From Pseudoxanthomonas sp. JBR18 (GTDB lineage Bacteria; Pseudomonadota; Gammaproteobacteria; Xanthomonadales; Xanthomonadaceae), in the NCBI RefSeq assembly GCF_028198165.1, contig NZ_CP116339.1, positions 4,347,001 through 4,411,000 on the forward strand: a DNA stretch of 64,000 nucleotides. The letters run 5' to 3'. This document shows, piece after piece, positions 29,724 to 39,121 of this stretch. Each line of letters begins with the position of its first letter. Positions within the stretch are counted from its first letter, which is position 1. The translations under genes and the position numbers were made by a program. Below the pieces are notes generated by a model. The model did not search any database. It worked only from the letters and a program-made list of their open reading frames with translations, and was not told the origin of the DNA.

Positions 29724-30470
29724 TTACGCGCTGCGCTGGCGCACCGCCTCGAACAGGGTCACGCCGGTGGCGACCGAGACATTGAGACTCTCGATGTTGC
29801 CCGGCATGGGGATCCTGACCAGCCCGTCGCAATGCTCGCGGGTCAGGCGGCGCATGCCGTCGCCCTCGCCACCCAGCACCAGCGCCACGTTGCCGCGCAG
29901 GTCGATCGTGTACAGCGAGTCCTGCGCTTCACCGGCCAGGCCGTAGATCCACACACCGGCTTTCTGGATCTCGCGCAGCGCGCGCGCCAGGTTGGTCACC
30001 GCGATCACCGGGATGCGATCGGCCGCGCCGGCCGAGGTCTTGCGCACGGTGGCGTTGAGGCCGACCGACTTGTCCTTGGGGATCACCACCGCGGTCACGC
30101 CAGCGGCCGCGGCGCTGCGCAGGCAGGCGCCGAGGTTGTGCGGATCCTGCACCCCATCGAGCACCAGCAGCAGCGCACGACCTTCGGCCGCTTCGATCAG
30201 GCCGTGCAGCTCGCCCTCGTCCCAGGTCCGGGCAGCGGCATAACGCGCGGCCACGCCCTGGTGGCGCACCTGGCCGCCCACGCCATCCAGCGCCTGGGTG
30301 GTGACCCGGCGCACGTCGATGCCCTTGCGCCGCGCGTTCTCTTCGATCTCGGTCAGGCGCGCGTTCTTGCTGCTGCCGTCGATCAGCACTTCGCGCACGT
30401 TGTCCGCGTCGTTTTCGATGGACGATGCGACGGCGTTGACGCCGACGATCCATTGGTTCTGTTTGCTCAT
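29724..30470 (-). CDS. rlmB: 23S rRNA (guanosine-2251-2'-O)-methyltransferase
   Basis: A 248-residue SPOUT methyltransferase modifying G2251 in the ribosomal P-loop. The three SPOUT motifs are LDGVQDPHNLGACLRSA, NVALVLGGEGDGMRRL and IPMPGNIESLNVSVA, the last forming the AdoMet-binding knot; an N-terminal L30e-like substrate-binding domain precedes them. In E. coli rlmB follows rnr directly; here a GFA-family gene lies between them. Confidence 0.95.
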   Translation of the reverse strand: MSKQNQWIVGVNAVASSIENDADNVREVLIDGSSKNARLTEIEENARRKGIDVRRVTTQALDGVGGQVRHQGVAARYAAARTWDEGELHGLIEAAEGRALLLVLDGVQDPHNLGACLRSAAAAGVTAVVIPKDKSVGLNATVRKTSAGAADRIPVIAVTNLARALREIQKAGVWIYGLAGEAQDSLYTIDLRGNVALVLGGEGDGMRRLTREHCDGLVRIPMPGNIESLNVSVATGVTLFEAVRQRSA

Positions 30471-30493
30471 GATGCTCGTGTCGTGCTGGGCGA

Positions 30494-30967
30494 TCAGCCG
30501 CGCGCAGGCGGCCAGTGCTCGGTGTCGTGATCGGGATGCTGGAAGGATTCGATCCGCGAGAGAAACGCCAGCGAGGCAGCGTCCTCCTCGGTGCGCCGCA
30601 CCGGCAGCGTATGCACGCTATCGGTGAACGGCAGGCGGCCTTCGACGCCATATTGGATGTGCGGGGCGAACAGCGCCGGCTGGTCGAAGGCACCGGCCGC
30701 CAGGGCCAGTCCATCGGGCGCCTCATAGGTGAGCGGCGTGCCGCACTGCGCGCAGAAACCACGCGCCACCAGGTTGGAGGACTGATAGCGCGCGGGCGTG
30801 CCGCGGGTCCAGGTCAGCGTGGCGCCACGCGTGGACACCAGCGGCGCGTAGTACCCGCCGAAGGCCTTCTGGCACATCCGGCAATGGCAGACCGACGCAT
30901 CGTCCAGCGTGCCGGAGACATGGAACCGTACCGCGCCACACTGGCAGCCACCGCTGTATTCACCCAC
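30494..30967 (-). CDS. GFA/CENP-V-domain zinc protein
   Basis: A 157-residue protein of the glutathione-dependent formaldehyde-activating (GFA) fold. The zinc-binding Cys pattern is complete: CQCGAVRF, CHCRMCQKAFGG and ARGFCAQCGTPLTYE. Family members bind zinc with structural and labile sites; activity on S-hydroxymethylglutathione is established for few of them, so a function is not assigned. It sits 13 bases after rnr and 23 bases before rlmB, within what looks like one transcript. Confidence 0.9.
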   Translation of the reverse strand: MGEYSGGCQCGAVRFHVSGTLDDASVCHCRMCQKAFGGYYAPLVSTRGATLTWTRGTPARYQSSNLVARGFCAQCGTPLTYEAPDGLALAAGAFDQPALFAPHIQYGVEGRLPFTDSVHTLPVRRTEEDAASLAFLSRIESFQHPDHDTEHWPPARG

Positions 30968-30980
30968 GACGCAACCCTCT

Positions 30981-33563
30981 TCAGGATTTCTGCTTCTTGC
31001 GCTTGGCCGGGAAGGCGCGCGGCGCTTGGTCGCCCGCGTCCTGCCCGTCCTGGCGCTCGACCAGCCGGAAATCGATCTTGCGCTCCTCCATGCTGGCCTT
31101 CATGACCTGCACGTGGACCGCATCGCCCAGGCGGAACTCGACCCCGCGCCGCTCGCCCGACAGTGTCTTGCGGATGGGATCGAAGTGGTAATAGTCGTGC
31201 GGCAGCTGGGTGACGTGGACCAGGCCATTGACCTTGGACTGATTCAACTCCACGAACAGGCCAAAGCTGGTCACCCCACTGATGACGCCGTCGAAAATGC
31301 CACCGACATGCTGCTCCATCCACGCGGCACGGTAGCGCTCGTCGACCTCGCGCTCGGCCTCGTCGGCGCGGCGCGAACGCTCCGAGCACTGCAGCGACAG
31401 CGCCGCCATCTCGCGCGGCGAATACTGGAACTTCTCCACCTTGCCTCCGGTGAGCGCGTACTTGATCGCCCGGTGCACCAGCAGGTCCGGGTAGCGCCGG
31501 ATGGGCGAGGTGAAGTGCGCATACGCATCCAGCGCCAGGCCGAAATGGCCGGCGTTGTCCGGCGTATACACCGCCAGGCTCTGGCTGCGCAGCAGCACCG
31601 ACTCCAGCAGGGCCACGTCCGGCCGCTGACGGATCTTCTTGAGCAGGGCGGTGAAGTCGCGCGGCTCGACCTTGCTCCAGGCCGGCATCGACAGCTTGAA
31701 CTCCTTGAGGAACTCCAGCAGGTCGGCGTACTTGGATTCCGGCGGACGCTCGTGGACGCGGTACGGGGCCGGGATGCCCTTGGCCAGCAGATACCGGGCG
31801 GCCTGCACGTTGGCCGCGATCATGCATTCCTCGATCAGCTTGTGCGCGTCGTTGCGCACCTGCATGCCGGCCTGGGTAACCTCGCCGCGGTTGTCCAGGA
31901 CGAAGCGCACCTCGCTGGTCTCGAACTCGATCGCCCCGCGCTTCTCGCGCGCCTTGGCCAGCAGACCGTACAGCTCGTGCAGGCGCTTGACGTGCGGCAG
32001 CAAGTCCGGACCGATCTGCGCCTGGGCTTCGGCATCGTCCTCGCCCACGGCTTTCCAGACCTGGTCGTAGGTCAGGCGTGCGTGCGAGCGCATCACCGCC
32101 TCGTAGAACTTCGCGCTGGTGACCTCACCGCTCTTGTCCACCTGCATGTCGCAGACAAAGCACATGCGGTCGACCTTGGGATTGAGCGAACAGATGCCGT
32201 TGGAAATGGTCTCCGGCAGCATCGGCACCACGAACCCGGGGAAATACACCGAAGTCGCCCGCAATTGGGCTTCCTCGTCCAGCGGCGTGCCGGGGCGCAC
32301 GTAGTGCGAGACGTCGGCGATGGCCACCACCAGGCGATAGCCCGAGCGGTTGGCGATGCGCAGGCCCTTGCGATTGGACTCGCAGTACACCGCGTCGTCG
32401 AAGTCCTTCGAGTCGGCGCCATCGATGGTGACCAGCGGCAGGTCGCGCAGGTCCACGCGGCCGCCGATCATCGACGGCTCGACGCTCAGCGGCACCGAGG
32501 CGGCCTGGTCCAGCACTTCCTGCGGGAATTCGTAGGGCAGCTCGTGGCCGTGGATGGCGGTTTCCACCACCAGCGACGGCGTCAGCTTGTCGCCCAGCAC
32601 GGCGATGATCTTGCCGATCGGGTCGCGGCGGCCGTCCGGCGCGTGGGTCAGTTCGACCACCACCAGTTGGCCATCGTGCGCATCATTGCGCGCATCCGGC
32701 GGAATCATCACGTTGCGCTGCATGCGCTTGTCGTCGGGCACCACGAAACTCACGCCCGACTCCATGGCAAAGCGCCCGATCAGCCGGTTCACCCGGCGCT
32801 CGAGCACCTCGACGATGGCTCCTTCGCGGCGGCCACGGCGATCCAGCCCGGTGACGCTGGCCAGCACCCGGTCGCCATGCATGACCTTGCGCATCTCGAA
32901 GGGCGGCAGGAACAGATCATCGCCACCGGCCTCCGCACGCAGGAAGCCAAAGCCTTCTGGATTGGCGATCACCACACCGGGCACCAGGTCCATCTGCTCG
33001 GCCGGCGCATAGCCGCCACGGCGGTTGAGCAGCAACTGGCCGTCGCGGACCATGGCCGTCAGGCGCTTGGTCAGCGCCTCGAATCGCTCCGGCGCGGTCA
33101 GGTCCAGCTTGCCGGCCACTTCCTCGGCGGTCAGCGGACCATCGCTGGCGGCCAGCACGCCCAGGATGACCTCCCGGCTCGCGATCGGCTGGGCATAACG
33201 CTCGGCCTCGCGCGCGGCATAGGGATCCTTGAAACCGGCTTTGCCGGCCCCTTCCACCGGCACCACCACGCGTGGGGCGCTCTGGCTGCGTCGATCGAAG
33301 GGACGCGGGCCATCGCCGTCACGACGTGGCCCCTGGCGTCCTGGTGCCCCGGGCTTGGCGCCACCACGGCCGCCGGACCTGCTACCGCCGCGACCGCTCT
33401 TGGGCGGTGCAGTCTCAGCGGCGGTCATCGATTCGGGCATCCAGGGCGGAAGCTTGGACTTGCCGGCGCCTTTCTTCCCCCCTGTGCCCTGCGCTGCCTT
33501 TTTGGAGGCCGGAGCCTTGTCGGTTGGGGGTTTACGCCCGCCTGTTCCAGTCTTTTTCGTCAT
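30981..33563 (-). CDS. rnr: Ribonuclease R
   Basis: An 860-residue processive 3'-5' exoribonuclease that degrades structured RNA. After a basic Gly/Arg/Lys-rich N-terminal extension of about 100 residues come a winged-helix region, cold-shock domains, the RNB catalytic domain (IDGADSKDFDDAVYCES with the metal-binding Asp residues near 350) and a C-terminal S1 domain (FDGVISGVTSFGLFVELNQS). The tail is again basic (FPAKRKKQKS). E. coli RNase R is 813 residues with its basic patch at the C-terminus, so the long N-terminal extension is lineage-specific. ATG 33563 is chosen; the open frame beyond it runs through a tRNA gene. Confidence 0.95.
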   Translation of the reverse strand: MTKKTGTGGRKPPTDKAPASKKAAQGTGGKKGAGKSKLPPWMPESMTAAETAPPKSGRGGSRSGGRGGAKPGAPGRQGPRRDGDGPRPFDRRSQSAPRVVVPVEGAGKAGFKDPYAAREAERYAQPIASREVILGVLAASDGPLTAEEVAGKLDLTAPERFEALTKRLTAMVRDGQLLLNRRGGYAPAEQMDLVPGVVIANPEGFGFLRAEAGGDDLFLPPFEMRKVMHGDRVLASVTGLDRRGRREGAIVEVLERRVNRLIGRFAMESGVSFVVPDDKRMQRNVMIPPDARNDAHDGQLVVVELTHAPDGRRDPIGKIIAVLGDKLTPSLVVETAIHGHELPYEFPQEVLDQAASVPLSVEPSMIGGRVDLRDLPLVTIDGADSKDFDDAVYCESNRKGLRIANRSGYRLVVAIADVSHYVRPGTPLDEEAQLRATSVYFPGFVVPMLPETISNGICSLNPKVDRMCFVCDMQVDKSGEVTSAKFYEAVMRSHARLTYDQVWKAVGEDDAEAQAQIGPDLLPHVKRLHELYGLLAKAREKRGAIEFETSEVRFVLDNRGEVTQAGMQVRNDAHKLIEECMIAANVQAARYLLAKGIPAPYRVHERPPESKYADLLEFLKEFKLSMPAWSKVEPRDFTALLKKIRQRPDVALLESVLLRSQSLAVYTPDNAGHFGLALDAYAHFTSPIRRYPDLLVHRAIKYALTGGKVEKFQYSPREMAALSLQCSERSRRADEAEREVDERYRAAWMEQHVGGIFDGVISGVTSFGLFVELNQSKVNGLVHVTQLPHDYYHFDPIRKTLSGERRGVEFRLGDAVHVQVMKASMEERKIDFRLVERQDGQDAGDQAPRAFPAKRKKQKS

Positions 33564-33613
33564 TGGTGAATGGTACACCCCGGCAGGCGCCAGCCCTTCG
33601 CATGCGGTTCGCG

Positions 33614-33642
33614 TTGACATTCGCCGAACCGCACTGCAACAT
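33614..33642 (+). promoter_or_regulatory. Sigma-70 promoter of first tRNA-Leu
   Basis: TTGACA (33614-33619), 17-base spacer, CAACAT (33637-33642), 12 bases before the tRNA 5' end. Confidence 0.75.
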
Positions 33643-33654
33643 ACGCGCCGCTTT

Positions 33655-33741
33655 GCCCAGGTGGCGGAATTGGTAGACGCACTAGCTTCAGGTGCTAGCG
33701 GGGGCAACTCCGTGGAGGTTCGAGTCCTCTCCTGGGCACCA
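33655..33741 (+). tRNA. tRNA-Leu (anticodon CAG), copy 1
   Basis: An 87-base tRNA with encoded CCA. The acceptor stem GCCCAGG pairs with CCTGGGC; the anticodon stem-loop is CTAGC-TTCAGGT-GCTAG, giving anticodon CAG for the CTG codon, by far the commonest Leu codon here. A long variable arm (GGGGGCAACTCC) and GTTCGAGTCC T-loop mark a class II tRNA. It is base-for-base identical to the copy at 34127. Confidence 0.97.
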
Positions 33742-33751
33742 AAGACGAAAG

Positions 33752-33780
33752 AAAGACCCGCGAAAGCGGGTCTTTTTTTT
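33752..33780 (+). terminator. Rho-independent terminator of first tRNA-Leu
   Basis: AAAGACCCGC-GAAA-GCGGGTCTTT with a GNRA tetraloop, extending into a run of eight T. Confidence 0.95.
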
Positions 33781-34083
33781 GCTCTCCCGGCTGTAGGGAA
33801 GCGGAAGACGTTTCCTGTCGCGCGGAGCTTGCGCCGCGGCCGTGCGGTCAGGTCACAGGGAAGGCCCAAGCGGAGCGAGCTCCGCTCTATCCAGGCCAGG
33901 CACCGCACCGCAAGCCAGGACATCCGATCCAGTGCGCCAGGCCCGTGCGGGAGAAGACGTATCTTGCCGCGCTCCTCGCATGCCACCGGCAGGCCTCCCT
34001 CCCCCGTGCGTCGAGCACGCTGGCGTGCTCAGGCAGCCATCCCGCCCGCGACACCGTCACGCGCAGCTGCGATAAAAAAACAT
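33781..34083. repeat. Intergenic spacer between tRNA-Leu copies with a palindromic repeat
   Basis: No convincing gene. AGCGGAG-CGAG-CTCCGCT at 33869-33886, followed by CTAT, is a member of the palindromic repeat that occurs three times near 56444-56567. The rest of the spacer shows no recognisable feature; TAAAAAAACA just before the second tRNA promoter is an AT-rich upstream element. Confidence 0.55.
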
Positions 34084-34112
34084 TTGACACCCTCGACGGC
34101 TGCCTCCAGAAT
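34084..34112 (+). promoter_or_regulatory. Sigma-70 promoter of second tRNA-Leu
   Basis: TTGACA (34084-34089), 17-base spacer, CAGAAT (34107-34112), preceded by an A-rich tract (GATAAAAAAACAT) that could act as an UP element. Confidence 0.8.
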
Positions 34113-34126
34113 GCGCGCCCTGAGTC

Positions 34127-34213
34127 GCCCAGGTGGCGGAATTGGTAGACGCACTAGCTTCAGGTGCTAGCGGGGGCAACTCCGTGGAGGTTCGAGTCCT
34201 CTCCTGGGCACCA
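34127..34213 (+). tRNA. tRNA-Leu (anticodon CAG), copy 2
   Basis: Identical over all 87 bases to the copy at 33655, including encoded CCA and anticodon CAG. It has its own promoter and terminator, so the two are separate transcription units rather than a tandem operon. Confidence 0.97.
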
Positions 34214-34222
34214 TGACTCAAG

Positions 34223-34250
34223 AAAAACCCCGCCACAAGCGGGGTTTTTT
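34223..34250 (+). terminator. Rho-independent terminator of second tRNA-Leu
   Basis: AAAAACCCCGC and GCGGGGTTTTT form an 11-bp stem with loop CACAA, ending in TTTTTT. Confidence 0.93.
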
Positions 34251-34366
34251 GTTGCCCGCAAGGACGGCACGCCGTGTGCCAGGCAACGCTTCACCCCAGG
34301 CGCCGACACGTGGTATTTCCAATGGGCCTGCAATAACGCCTTTTCTTCCTGCGAGCCATCGACGCT

Positions 34367-36196
34367 GTGGAACCCCAACAGATCCTGTTCCTGGCCATTC
34401 TGGCCGTCGCCCTCGGCCTGTTCGTCAGCGAGAAGCTGCGCGTGGACCTGGTGGCGATGCTGGCCATGCTGGCGCTGACCCTGACCGGAATCCTCAACCC
34501 GCGCGAAGCGCTGTCCGGTTTCTCCAGCGAACCGGCGATCATCGTGGCCGCGGTGTTCGTGCTGTCTTCGGGCCTGGCCGCCACCGGCATCACCGACCGG
34601 ATCGGCCATGCGATCGGCAAGGCCGCCGGCGGCAGCGAATGGCGCACCATCGCCGTGGTCATGCCGGCAACCGCAGCCCTGGCCGCGTTCTCGCACCACC
34701 TGATGGTCACCGCGATGATGTTGCCGATCCTGATGCGGCTGGCACGCGATCAGAAGCTGGCCGCCTCGCGCCTGCTGATGCCCATGTCGCTGGCCGCCTC
34801 GCTGGGCACCACCCTGACCCTGATCAGCGCACCGGCCTTCCTCCTGGCCAATGACCTACTCAAGCGCTCGGGCAGCGAGGGCCTGGGCTTTTTCACCATC
34901 ACGCCCATCGGTGCGGTGCTGGTCCTGCTGGGCACCAGCTACATGCTGTTGGGACGCTGGCTGGTACCCAAGCGCTCCGGCGAATCCAGCAGCGACAGTT
35001 ACATGCGCCTGGAGCGCTACTACACCGAGCTGGTGGTGGACGAGGACTCGCCGTGGATCGGCAAGACCTACGGCGAGTTCCGCGAGAACTTCGACGAGCG
35101 CCTGCAGGTGGTGGACTGGCTTCGCTACGGCATGCGCCGCCGCTACCAGCGCGAAGACAGTCCGTTGCAGCGTGGCGATGTGCTGTTGGTACGCGCCTCG
35201 CCCGATGAGATCGCCTCGATCAAGGACGAGCCGGGCCTGTCGCTGCACGCGGTGGTCAAATACGGCGAGAAGCCCAAGGAAGACGAGCAACGCAAGACCG
35301 AGCTGCTGGGCGAGGAGCAACTGGTCCAGGCGGTGGTCTCGCCCAATTCCGAATTCGTCGGCCGCTCGGTGGCCAGCATCGACTTCCTGCACACCCTGGG
35401 CGTGGTGGTGGTCGGACTATGGCGCAAGGAAGGCTGGCTGCATGGCGAGCTGTCCGAGCTGGTGCTGGAGGAAGGCGATCTACTGGTGCTGTGGGGACGC
35501 CAGCACACCTTCGGCAAGCTGGCCCAGCACCATGGCTTTTTGATGCTGATGCCGTTCGAGGCGCAGAAGCGCACCCGCAAGCGCGCGCCGCTGGCGCTCG
35601 GGATCATGGTCGGCGCGGTGATCGCCGCGGCCACCGGCTGGCTGAGCCCGCAGATCGCGTTCCTGGCCGGCGCGGCGGCCATGGTCCTGACCCGCTGCGT
35701 GGACATCGAACACGCCTACCAGGCCATTGACGTGCGCATCTTCGTGATGATCGCCGGGGTGATCCCGCTGGGGCTGGCGATGGAAAAGACCGGGACGGCT
35801 GCCTGGCTGGCGCAACTGCTCAACGAGCACGCGCAAAACTGGAGTGCGCTGACCCTGCTGCTGGTGATGTTCTCGGCCGCCGCACTGTTGACCCAGGTGC
35901 TGTCCGATGCGGCCACCACCGTGCTGCTCACCCCCATCGCCCTGGCCATGGCCCAGAGCCTGGGCGAGACGCCCACGCCCTTCGTGATGTGCATCGCGAT
36001 GGGCGCGGTGGCCTCGTTCCTGACCCCGATCGGCCATCACGGCAACCTGCTGATCCTCAACCCGGGCCAGTACACCTTCGGCGACTTCCTGCGCGTGGGC
36101 GTGCCATTGACCACGTTGATCGCCATCGCCACGGCCTGGATGGCGCGCTGGCTGTGGCTGGGCGGTCCGCTGCTGCCCTTCGGCTGGGGCGGCTGA
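34367..36196 (+). CDS. SLC13-family (DASS) transporter with two internal TrkA-C domains
   Basis: A 609-residue membrane protein. Two hydrophobic halves (about residues 1-200 and 400-605) carry the conserved SLC13 helices, with SHHLMVTAMMLPIL and DAATTVLLTPIALAMA around the ion and substrate sites; between them lie two cytoplasmic TrkA-C/RCK-C domains (ELVVDEDSPWIGKTYGEF and QAVVSPNSEFVGRSVASID). This layout is typical of bacterial sodium/sulfate or dicarboxylate-type symporters; the substrate cannot be read. The start is a GTG. It is followed by a hairpin and parC. Confidence 0.88.
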   Translation: MEPQQILFLAILAVALGLFVSEKLRVDLVAMLAMLALTLTGILNPREALSGFSSEPAIIVAAVFVLSSGLAATGITDRIGHAIGKAAGGSEWRTIAVVMPATAALAAFSHHLMVTAMMLPILMRLARDQKLAASRLLMPMSLAASLGTTLTLISAPAFLLANDLLKRSGSEGLGFFTITPIGAVLVLLGTSYMLLGRWLVPKRSGESSSDSYMRLERYYTELVVDEDSPWIGKTYGEFRENFDERLQVVDWLRYGMRRRYQREDSPLQRGDVLLVRASPDEIASIKDEPGLSLHAVVKYGEKPKEDEQRKTELLGEEQLVQAVVSPNSEFVGRSVASIDFLHTLGVVVVGLWRKEGWLHGELSELVLEEGDLLVLWGRQHTFGKLAQHHGFLMLMPFEAQKRTRKRAPLALGIMVGAVIAAATGWLSPQIAFLAGAAAMVLTRCVDIEHAYQAIDVRIFVMIAGVIPLGLAMEKTGTAAWLAQLLNEHAQNWSALTLLLVMFSAAALLTQVLSDAATTVLLTPIALAMAQSLGETPTPFVMCIAMGAVASFLTPIGHHGNLLILNPGQYTFGDFLRVGVPLTTLIAIATAWMARWLWLGGPLLPFGWGG

Positions 36197-36216
36197 GGCC
36201 CGGATCGACGATCTTT

Positions 36217-36234
36217 CGCCCGCGGTCGCGGGCG
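36217..36234 (+). terminator. Hairpin between transporter and parC
   Basis: CGCCCGCG-GT-CGCGGGCG is a perfect 8-bp palindrome 20 bases past the transporter stop with no T run; it may be a weak terminator or a member of a GC-rich repeat. TAAAAT at 36253 is a candidate -10 for parC, but no good -35 is visible. Confidence 0.4.
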
Positions 36235-36289
36235 CTGCGACGGTGGGCCGGCTAAAATTGGTCCGGTTCACCCCTGAAGCAGTGCCCGC

Positions 36290-38536
36290 ATGACCGAAGA
36301 GACGACCCGCCCCACCTTCCACGGCTTCGAGCAGATCCCGCTGCGCGAGTACGCCGAGCGCGCCTATCTGGACTACTCGATGTACGTGGTCCTGGACCGC
36401 GCGCTGCCCTTCATCGGCGACGGGCTCAAGCCGGTGCAGCGCCGCATCATCTATTCGATGAGCGAACTGGGGCTCAACGCGGCCGCCAAGCCGAAGAAAT
36501 CCGCGCGCACCGTCGGCGACGTCATCGGCAAGTTCCATCCGCATGGCGACAGCGCCTGCTACGAGGCGCTGGTGCTGATGGCCCAGCCGTTCTCCTACCG
36601 CTATCCGCTGATCGATGGCCAGGGCAACTTCGGCTCGTCCGACGACCCCAAGTCGTTCGCGGCCATGCGCTACACCGAATCCAAGCTGACCCCCATCGCC
36701 GAGGTGCTGCTGGGTGAGCTGACCCAGGGCACCACCGACTGGTCGCCCAACTTCGACGGCACCCTGGAGGAGCCCACCTGGCTGCCGGCGCGCCTGCCGC
36801 ACCTGCTGCTCAACGGCACCACCGGCATCGCCGTGGGCATGGCCACCGACGTGCCGCCGCACAACCTCAATGAGATCGTCAGCGCGCTGATCCGGCTGAT
36901 CGACGACCCTGACGCGACGGTGGCCGACCTGTGCGAGCACGTGCGCGGGCCGGATTACCCGACCAGCGCGGAGATCATCACCCCGGCGTCCGACCTGCGG
37001 CAGATGTACGAGACCGGCCATGGCAGCGTGCGCGCCCGGGCGACCTTCACCCGCGAGCACGCCAACATCGTGGTGACCGCGCTGCCCTTCCAGGTCTCCC
37101 CGTCCAAGGTGATCGAGCAGATCGCCACCCAGATGCGGGCCAAGAAGCTGCCCTGGCTGGAGGACATCCGCGACGAGTCCGACCACCAGAACCCGGTGCG
37201 CGTGGTCCTGATCCCGCGCTCCAACCGGGTGGATGCCGAGCAGCTGATGGGGCATCTGTTCGCCACCACCGACCTGGAGAAGAGCTACCGGGTCAACCTC
37301 AACATCATCGGCCTGGATGGGCGCCCGCAGGTCAAGAACCTGCGCAGCTTCCTGTCCGAGTGGCTGGGATTCCGCTACGACACGGTCACCCGCCGCCTCA
37401 AGCACCGCCTGCAGAAGGTCGAGCGCCGCCTGCACCTGTTGGAAGGCCTGCTGACCGCGTTCCTCAACCTGGACGAGGTCATCCGCATCATCCGCAGCGA
37501 GGACGAGCCCAAGCCGGCGCTGATCGCGCGTTTCGCGCTGTCCGAAGACCAGGCCGACTACATCCTGGAAACCCGCCTGCGCCAGCTGGCCCGCCTGGAA
37601 GAGATGAAGATCCGCGGCGAGCAGGACGAGCTGGCCGTCGAGCGCGAGAAGCTGCTGGCCACCCTGGACTCCAAGGCCAAGCTCAGGAAGCTGGTCAAGG
37701 ACGAACTGCTGGCCGATGCCAAGAAGTTCGGCGACGAACGCCGCTCGCCCCTGGTCGCCCGCCAAGCGGCCCAGGCCCTGGACGAAACCGAACTGGTCGC
37801 CAGCGAGGCGATGACCGTGGTGGTGTCCGAGAAGGGCTGGGTGCGCGCGGCCAAGGGCGGCGACATCGACACGGCCAAGCTGTCCTATCGCGATGGCGAC
37901 GGCCTGCTGGCCGCGGTCCGCGCGCGCAGCAATCACCAGGTCGCCTTCCTGGATTCGACCGGGCGCAGCTATTCCACCGCCGTGCATACCCTGCCCTCGG
38001 CGCGCGGCAACGGCGAGCCGTTGACCGGGCGCTTCTCCCCGGCGGCCGGCGCATCGTTCCAGGCCCTGGCCTCGGGTGAGAACGACACCCGCTTCGTGCT
38101 GGCCTCCTCGCATGGCTACGGCTTCGTCACCCGCTTTGAGAACCTCACCAGCCGCAACAAGGCCGGCAAGGCGATGCTCAACCTCACGCCCAATGCCAAG
38201 GTGCTGCAACCGGCCCTGGTCGCCAACCTGGAGACCGACCGCATCGTGGCGGTGACCAGCGCCGGCAACCTGCTGGCCATCGCCGCCACCGACCTGCCCG
38301 AGCTGGACAAGGGCAAGGGCAACAAGCTGATCGACATCCCCAAGTCCAAGCTGGGCACCGAGCGGGTGGTCGCCATCGCCGCCATTGGTCCCGGGGCCAC
38401 CCTGCAGATTCAGAGCGGCGCGCGGACCATGACCCTGTCGTTCAAGGACCTGGACCTGTACACCGGCACTCGCGCCACGCGCGGCATGCTGTTGCCGCGC
38501 GGCTGGCAGAAGGTCGATGGACTGGATGTGGCGTGA
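36290..38536 (+). CDS. parC: DNA topoisomerase IV subunit A
   Basis: A 748-residue type II topoisomerase subunit that decatenates daughter chromosomes with ParE. The catalytic Tyr is in [10 protein letters not shown]. The quinolone-resistance region reads [14 protein letters not shown] with the wild-type Ser and Glu at the two usual mutation positions, so no target-site resistance is evident. The C-terminal domain holds degenerate beta-pinwheel blades ([19 protein letters not shown]). Length matches E. coli ParC (752). Confidence 0.97.
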   Translation: MTEETTRPTFHGFEQIPLREYAERAYLDYSMYVVLDRALPFIGDGLKPVQRRIIYSMSELGLNAAAKPKKSARTVGDVIGKFHPHGDSACYEALVLMAQPFSYRYPLIDGQGNFGSSDDPKSFAAMRYTESKLTPIAEVLLGELTQGTTDWSPNFDGTLEEPTWLPARLPHLLLNGTTGIAVGMATDVPPHNLNEIVSALIRLIDDPDATVADLCEHVRGPDYPTSAEIITPASDLRQMYETGHGSVRARATFTREHANIVVTALPFQVSPSKVIEQIATQMRAKKLPWLEDIRDESDHQNPVRVVLIPRSNRVDAEQLMGHLFATTDLEKSYRVNLNIIGLDGRPQVKNLRSFLSEWLGFRYDTVTRRLKHRLQKVERRLHLLEGLLTAFLNLDEVIRIIRSEDEPKPALIARFALSEDQADYILETRLRQLARLEEMKIRGEQDELAVEREKLLATLDSKAKLRKLVKDELLADAKKFGDERRSPLVARQAAQALDETELVASEAMTVVVSEKGWVRAAKGGDIDTAKLSYRDGDGLLAAVRARSNHQVAFLDSTGRSYSTAVHTLPSARGNGEPLTGRFSPAAGASFQALASGENDTRFVLASSHGYGFVTRFENLTSRNKAGKAMLNLTPNAKVLQPALVANLETDRIVAVTSAGNLLAIAATDLPELDKGKGNKLIDIPKSKLGTERVVAIAAIGPGATLQIQSGARTMTLSFKDLDLYTGTRATRGMLLPRGWQKVDGLDVA

Positions 38537-38587
38537 TCCGTCGCGGTCTGTGGTGACCGCGACGCCGTCCGCCCAGGGTCGGTGCGG

Positions 38588-39121
38588 ATGACACCGCAAG
38601 ACGCCAAGCTGATGGCCGCCTACAACCGCTGGATGAACCAGCGGATGTACGCGGCGGCCGGCACCCTGACCGAGGATGCGCTCGCGCAGGAGCGTGGCGC
38701 GTTCTTCGGCTCGATCCTGGCCACGCTCAACCACATTGCCGTGGCCGATACGATCTGGCTGCATCGCTTCTCCAGCCCTGAAAGCGCGGTCGCCCTGCGC
38801 GCGGCCCTGGTGGACTTCCCCCTGCCGACCTCGCTGCGCCAGCCGCTGGCCGGCTCCTTCGCGCAGTTGCGGCAGCATCGCGCCGCGCTGGACCAGGTCA
38901 TCACCGACTGGGTCGGTACGCTGGATGCCGTCGCGCTGGCAGGATCCTTGTCCTATCGCAACACCGCCGGCACGCCGTTCACTCGCGGCTGGCATCAGCT
39001 GTTGGCGCACTTCTTCAACCACCAGACCCATCACCGTGGCCAGGCCAGCACGCTGCTCCATCAGGCCGGCGTGGATGTCGGCGTCACCGACCTGATCGCC
39101 CTGCCCGACGAGGCGCTCTGA
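38588..39121 (+). CDS. DinB-family four-helix metalloprotein
   Basis: A 177-residue DinB/YfiT-like four-helix bundle. The three metal-binding His are in [10 protein letters not shown] and [11 protein letters not shown]. Family members are thiol S-transferase-like or damage-inducible proteins, mostly uncharacterised. ATG 38588 is preferred; a GTG two codons upstream is also possible. The stop overlaps the next start by one base (TGATG), coupling it to the TPMT gene. Confidence 0.88.
   Translation: MTPQDAKLMAAYNRWMNQRMYAAAGTLTEDALAQERGAFFGSILATLNHIAVADTIWLHRFSSPESAVALRAALVDFPLPTSLRQPLAGSFAQLRQHRAALDQVITDWVGTLDAVALAGSLSYRNTAGTPFTRGWHQLLAHFFNHQTHHRGQASTLLHQAGVDVGVTDLIALPDEAL

Noticed and set aside
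30909..33569. 886-codon plus-strand frame opposite rnr
   Set aside because: Shadow of the RNase R gene; the encoded sequence has no family signature.
33564..33986. Upstream extension of RNase R to a 1001-residue protein
   Set aside because: The extension would be translated from the antisense of the tRNA-Leu gene and its terminator.
33655..34213. Identical tRNA-Leu copies as attachment sites of an integrated element
   Set aside because: The 385 bases between them contain no integrase, cargo or partial tRNA fragment, and both tRNAs are complete with their own promoter.
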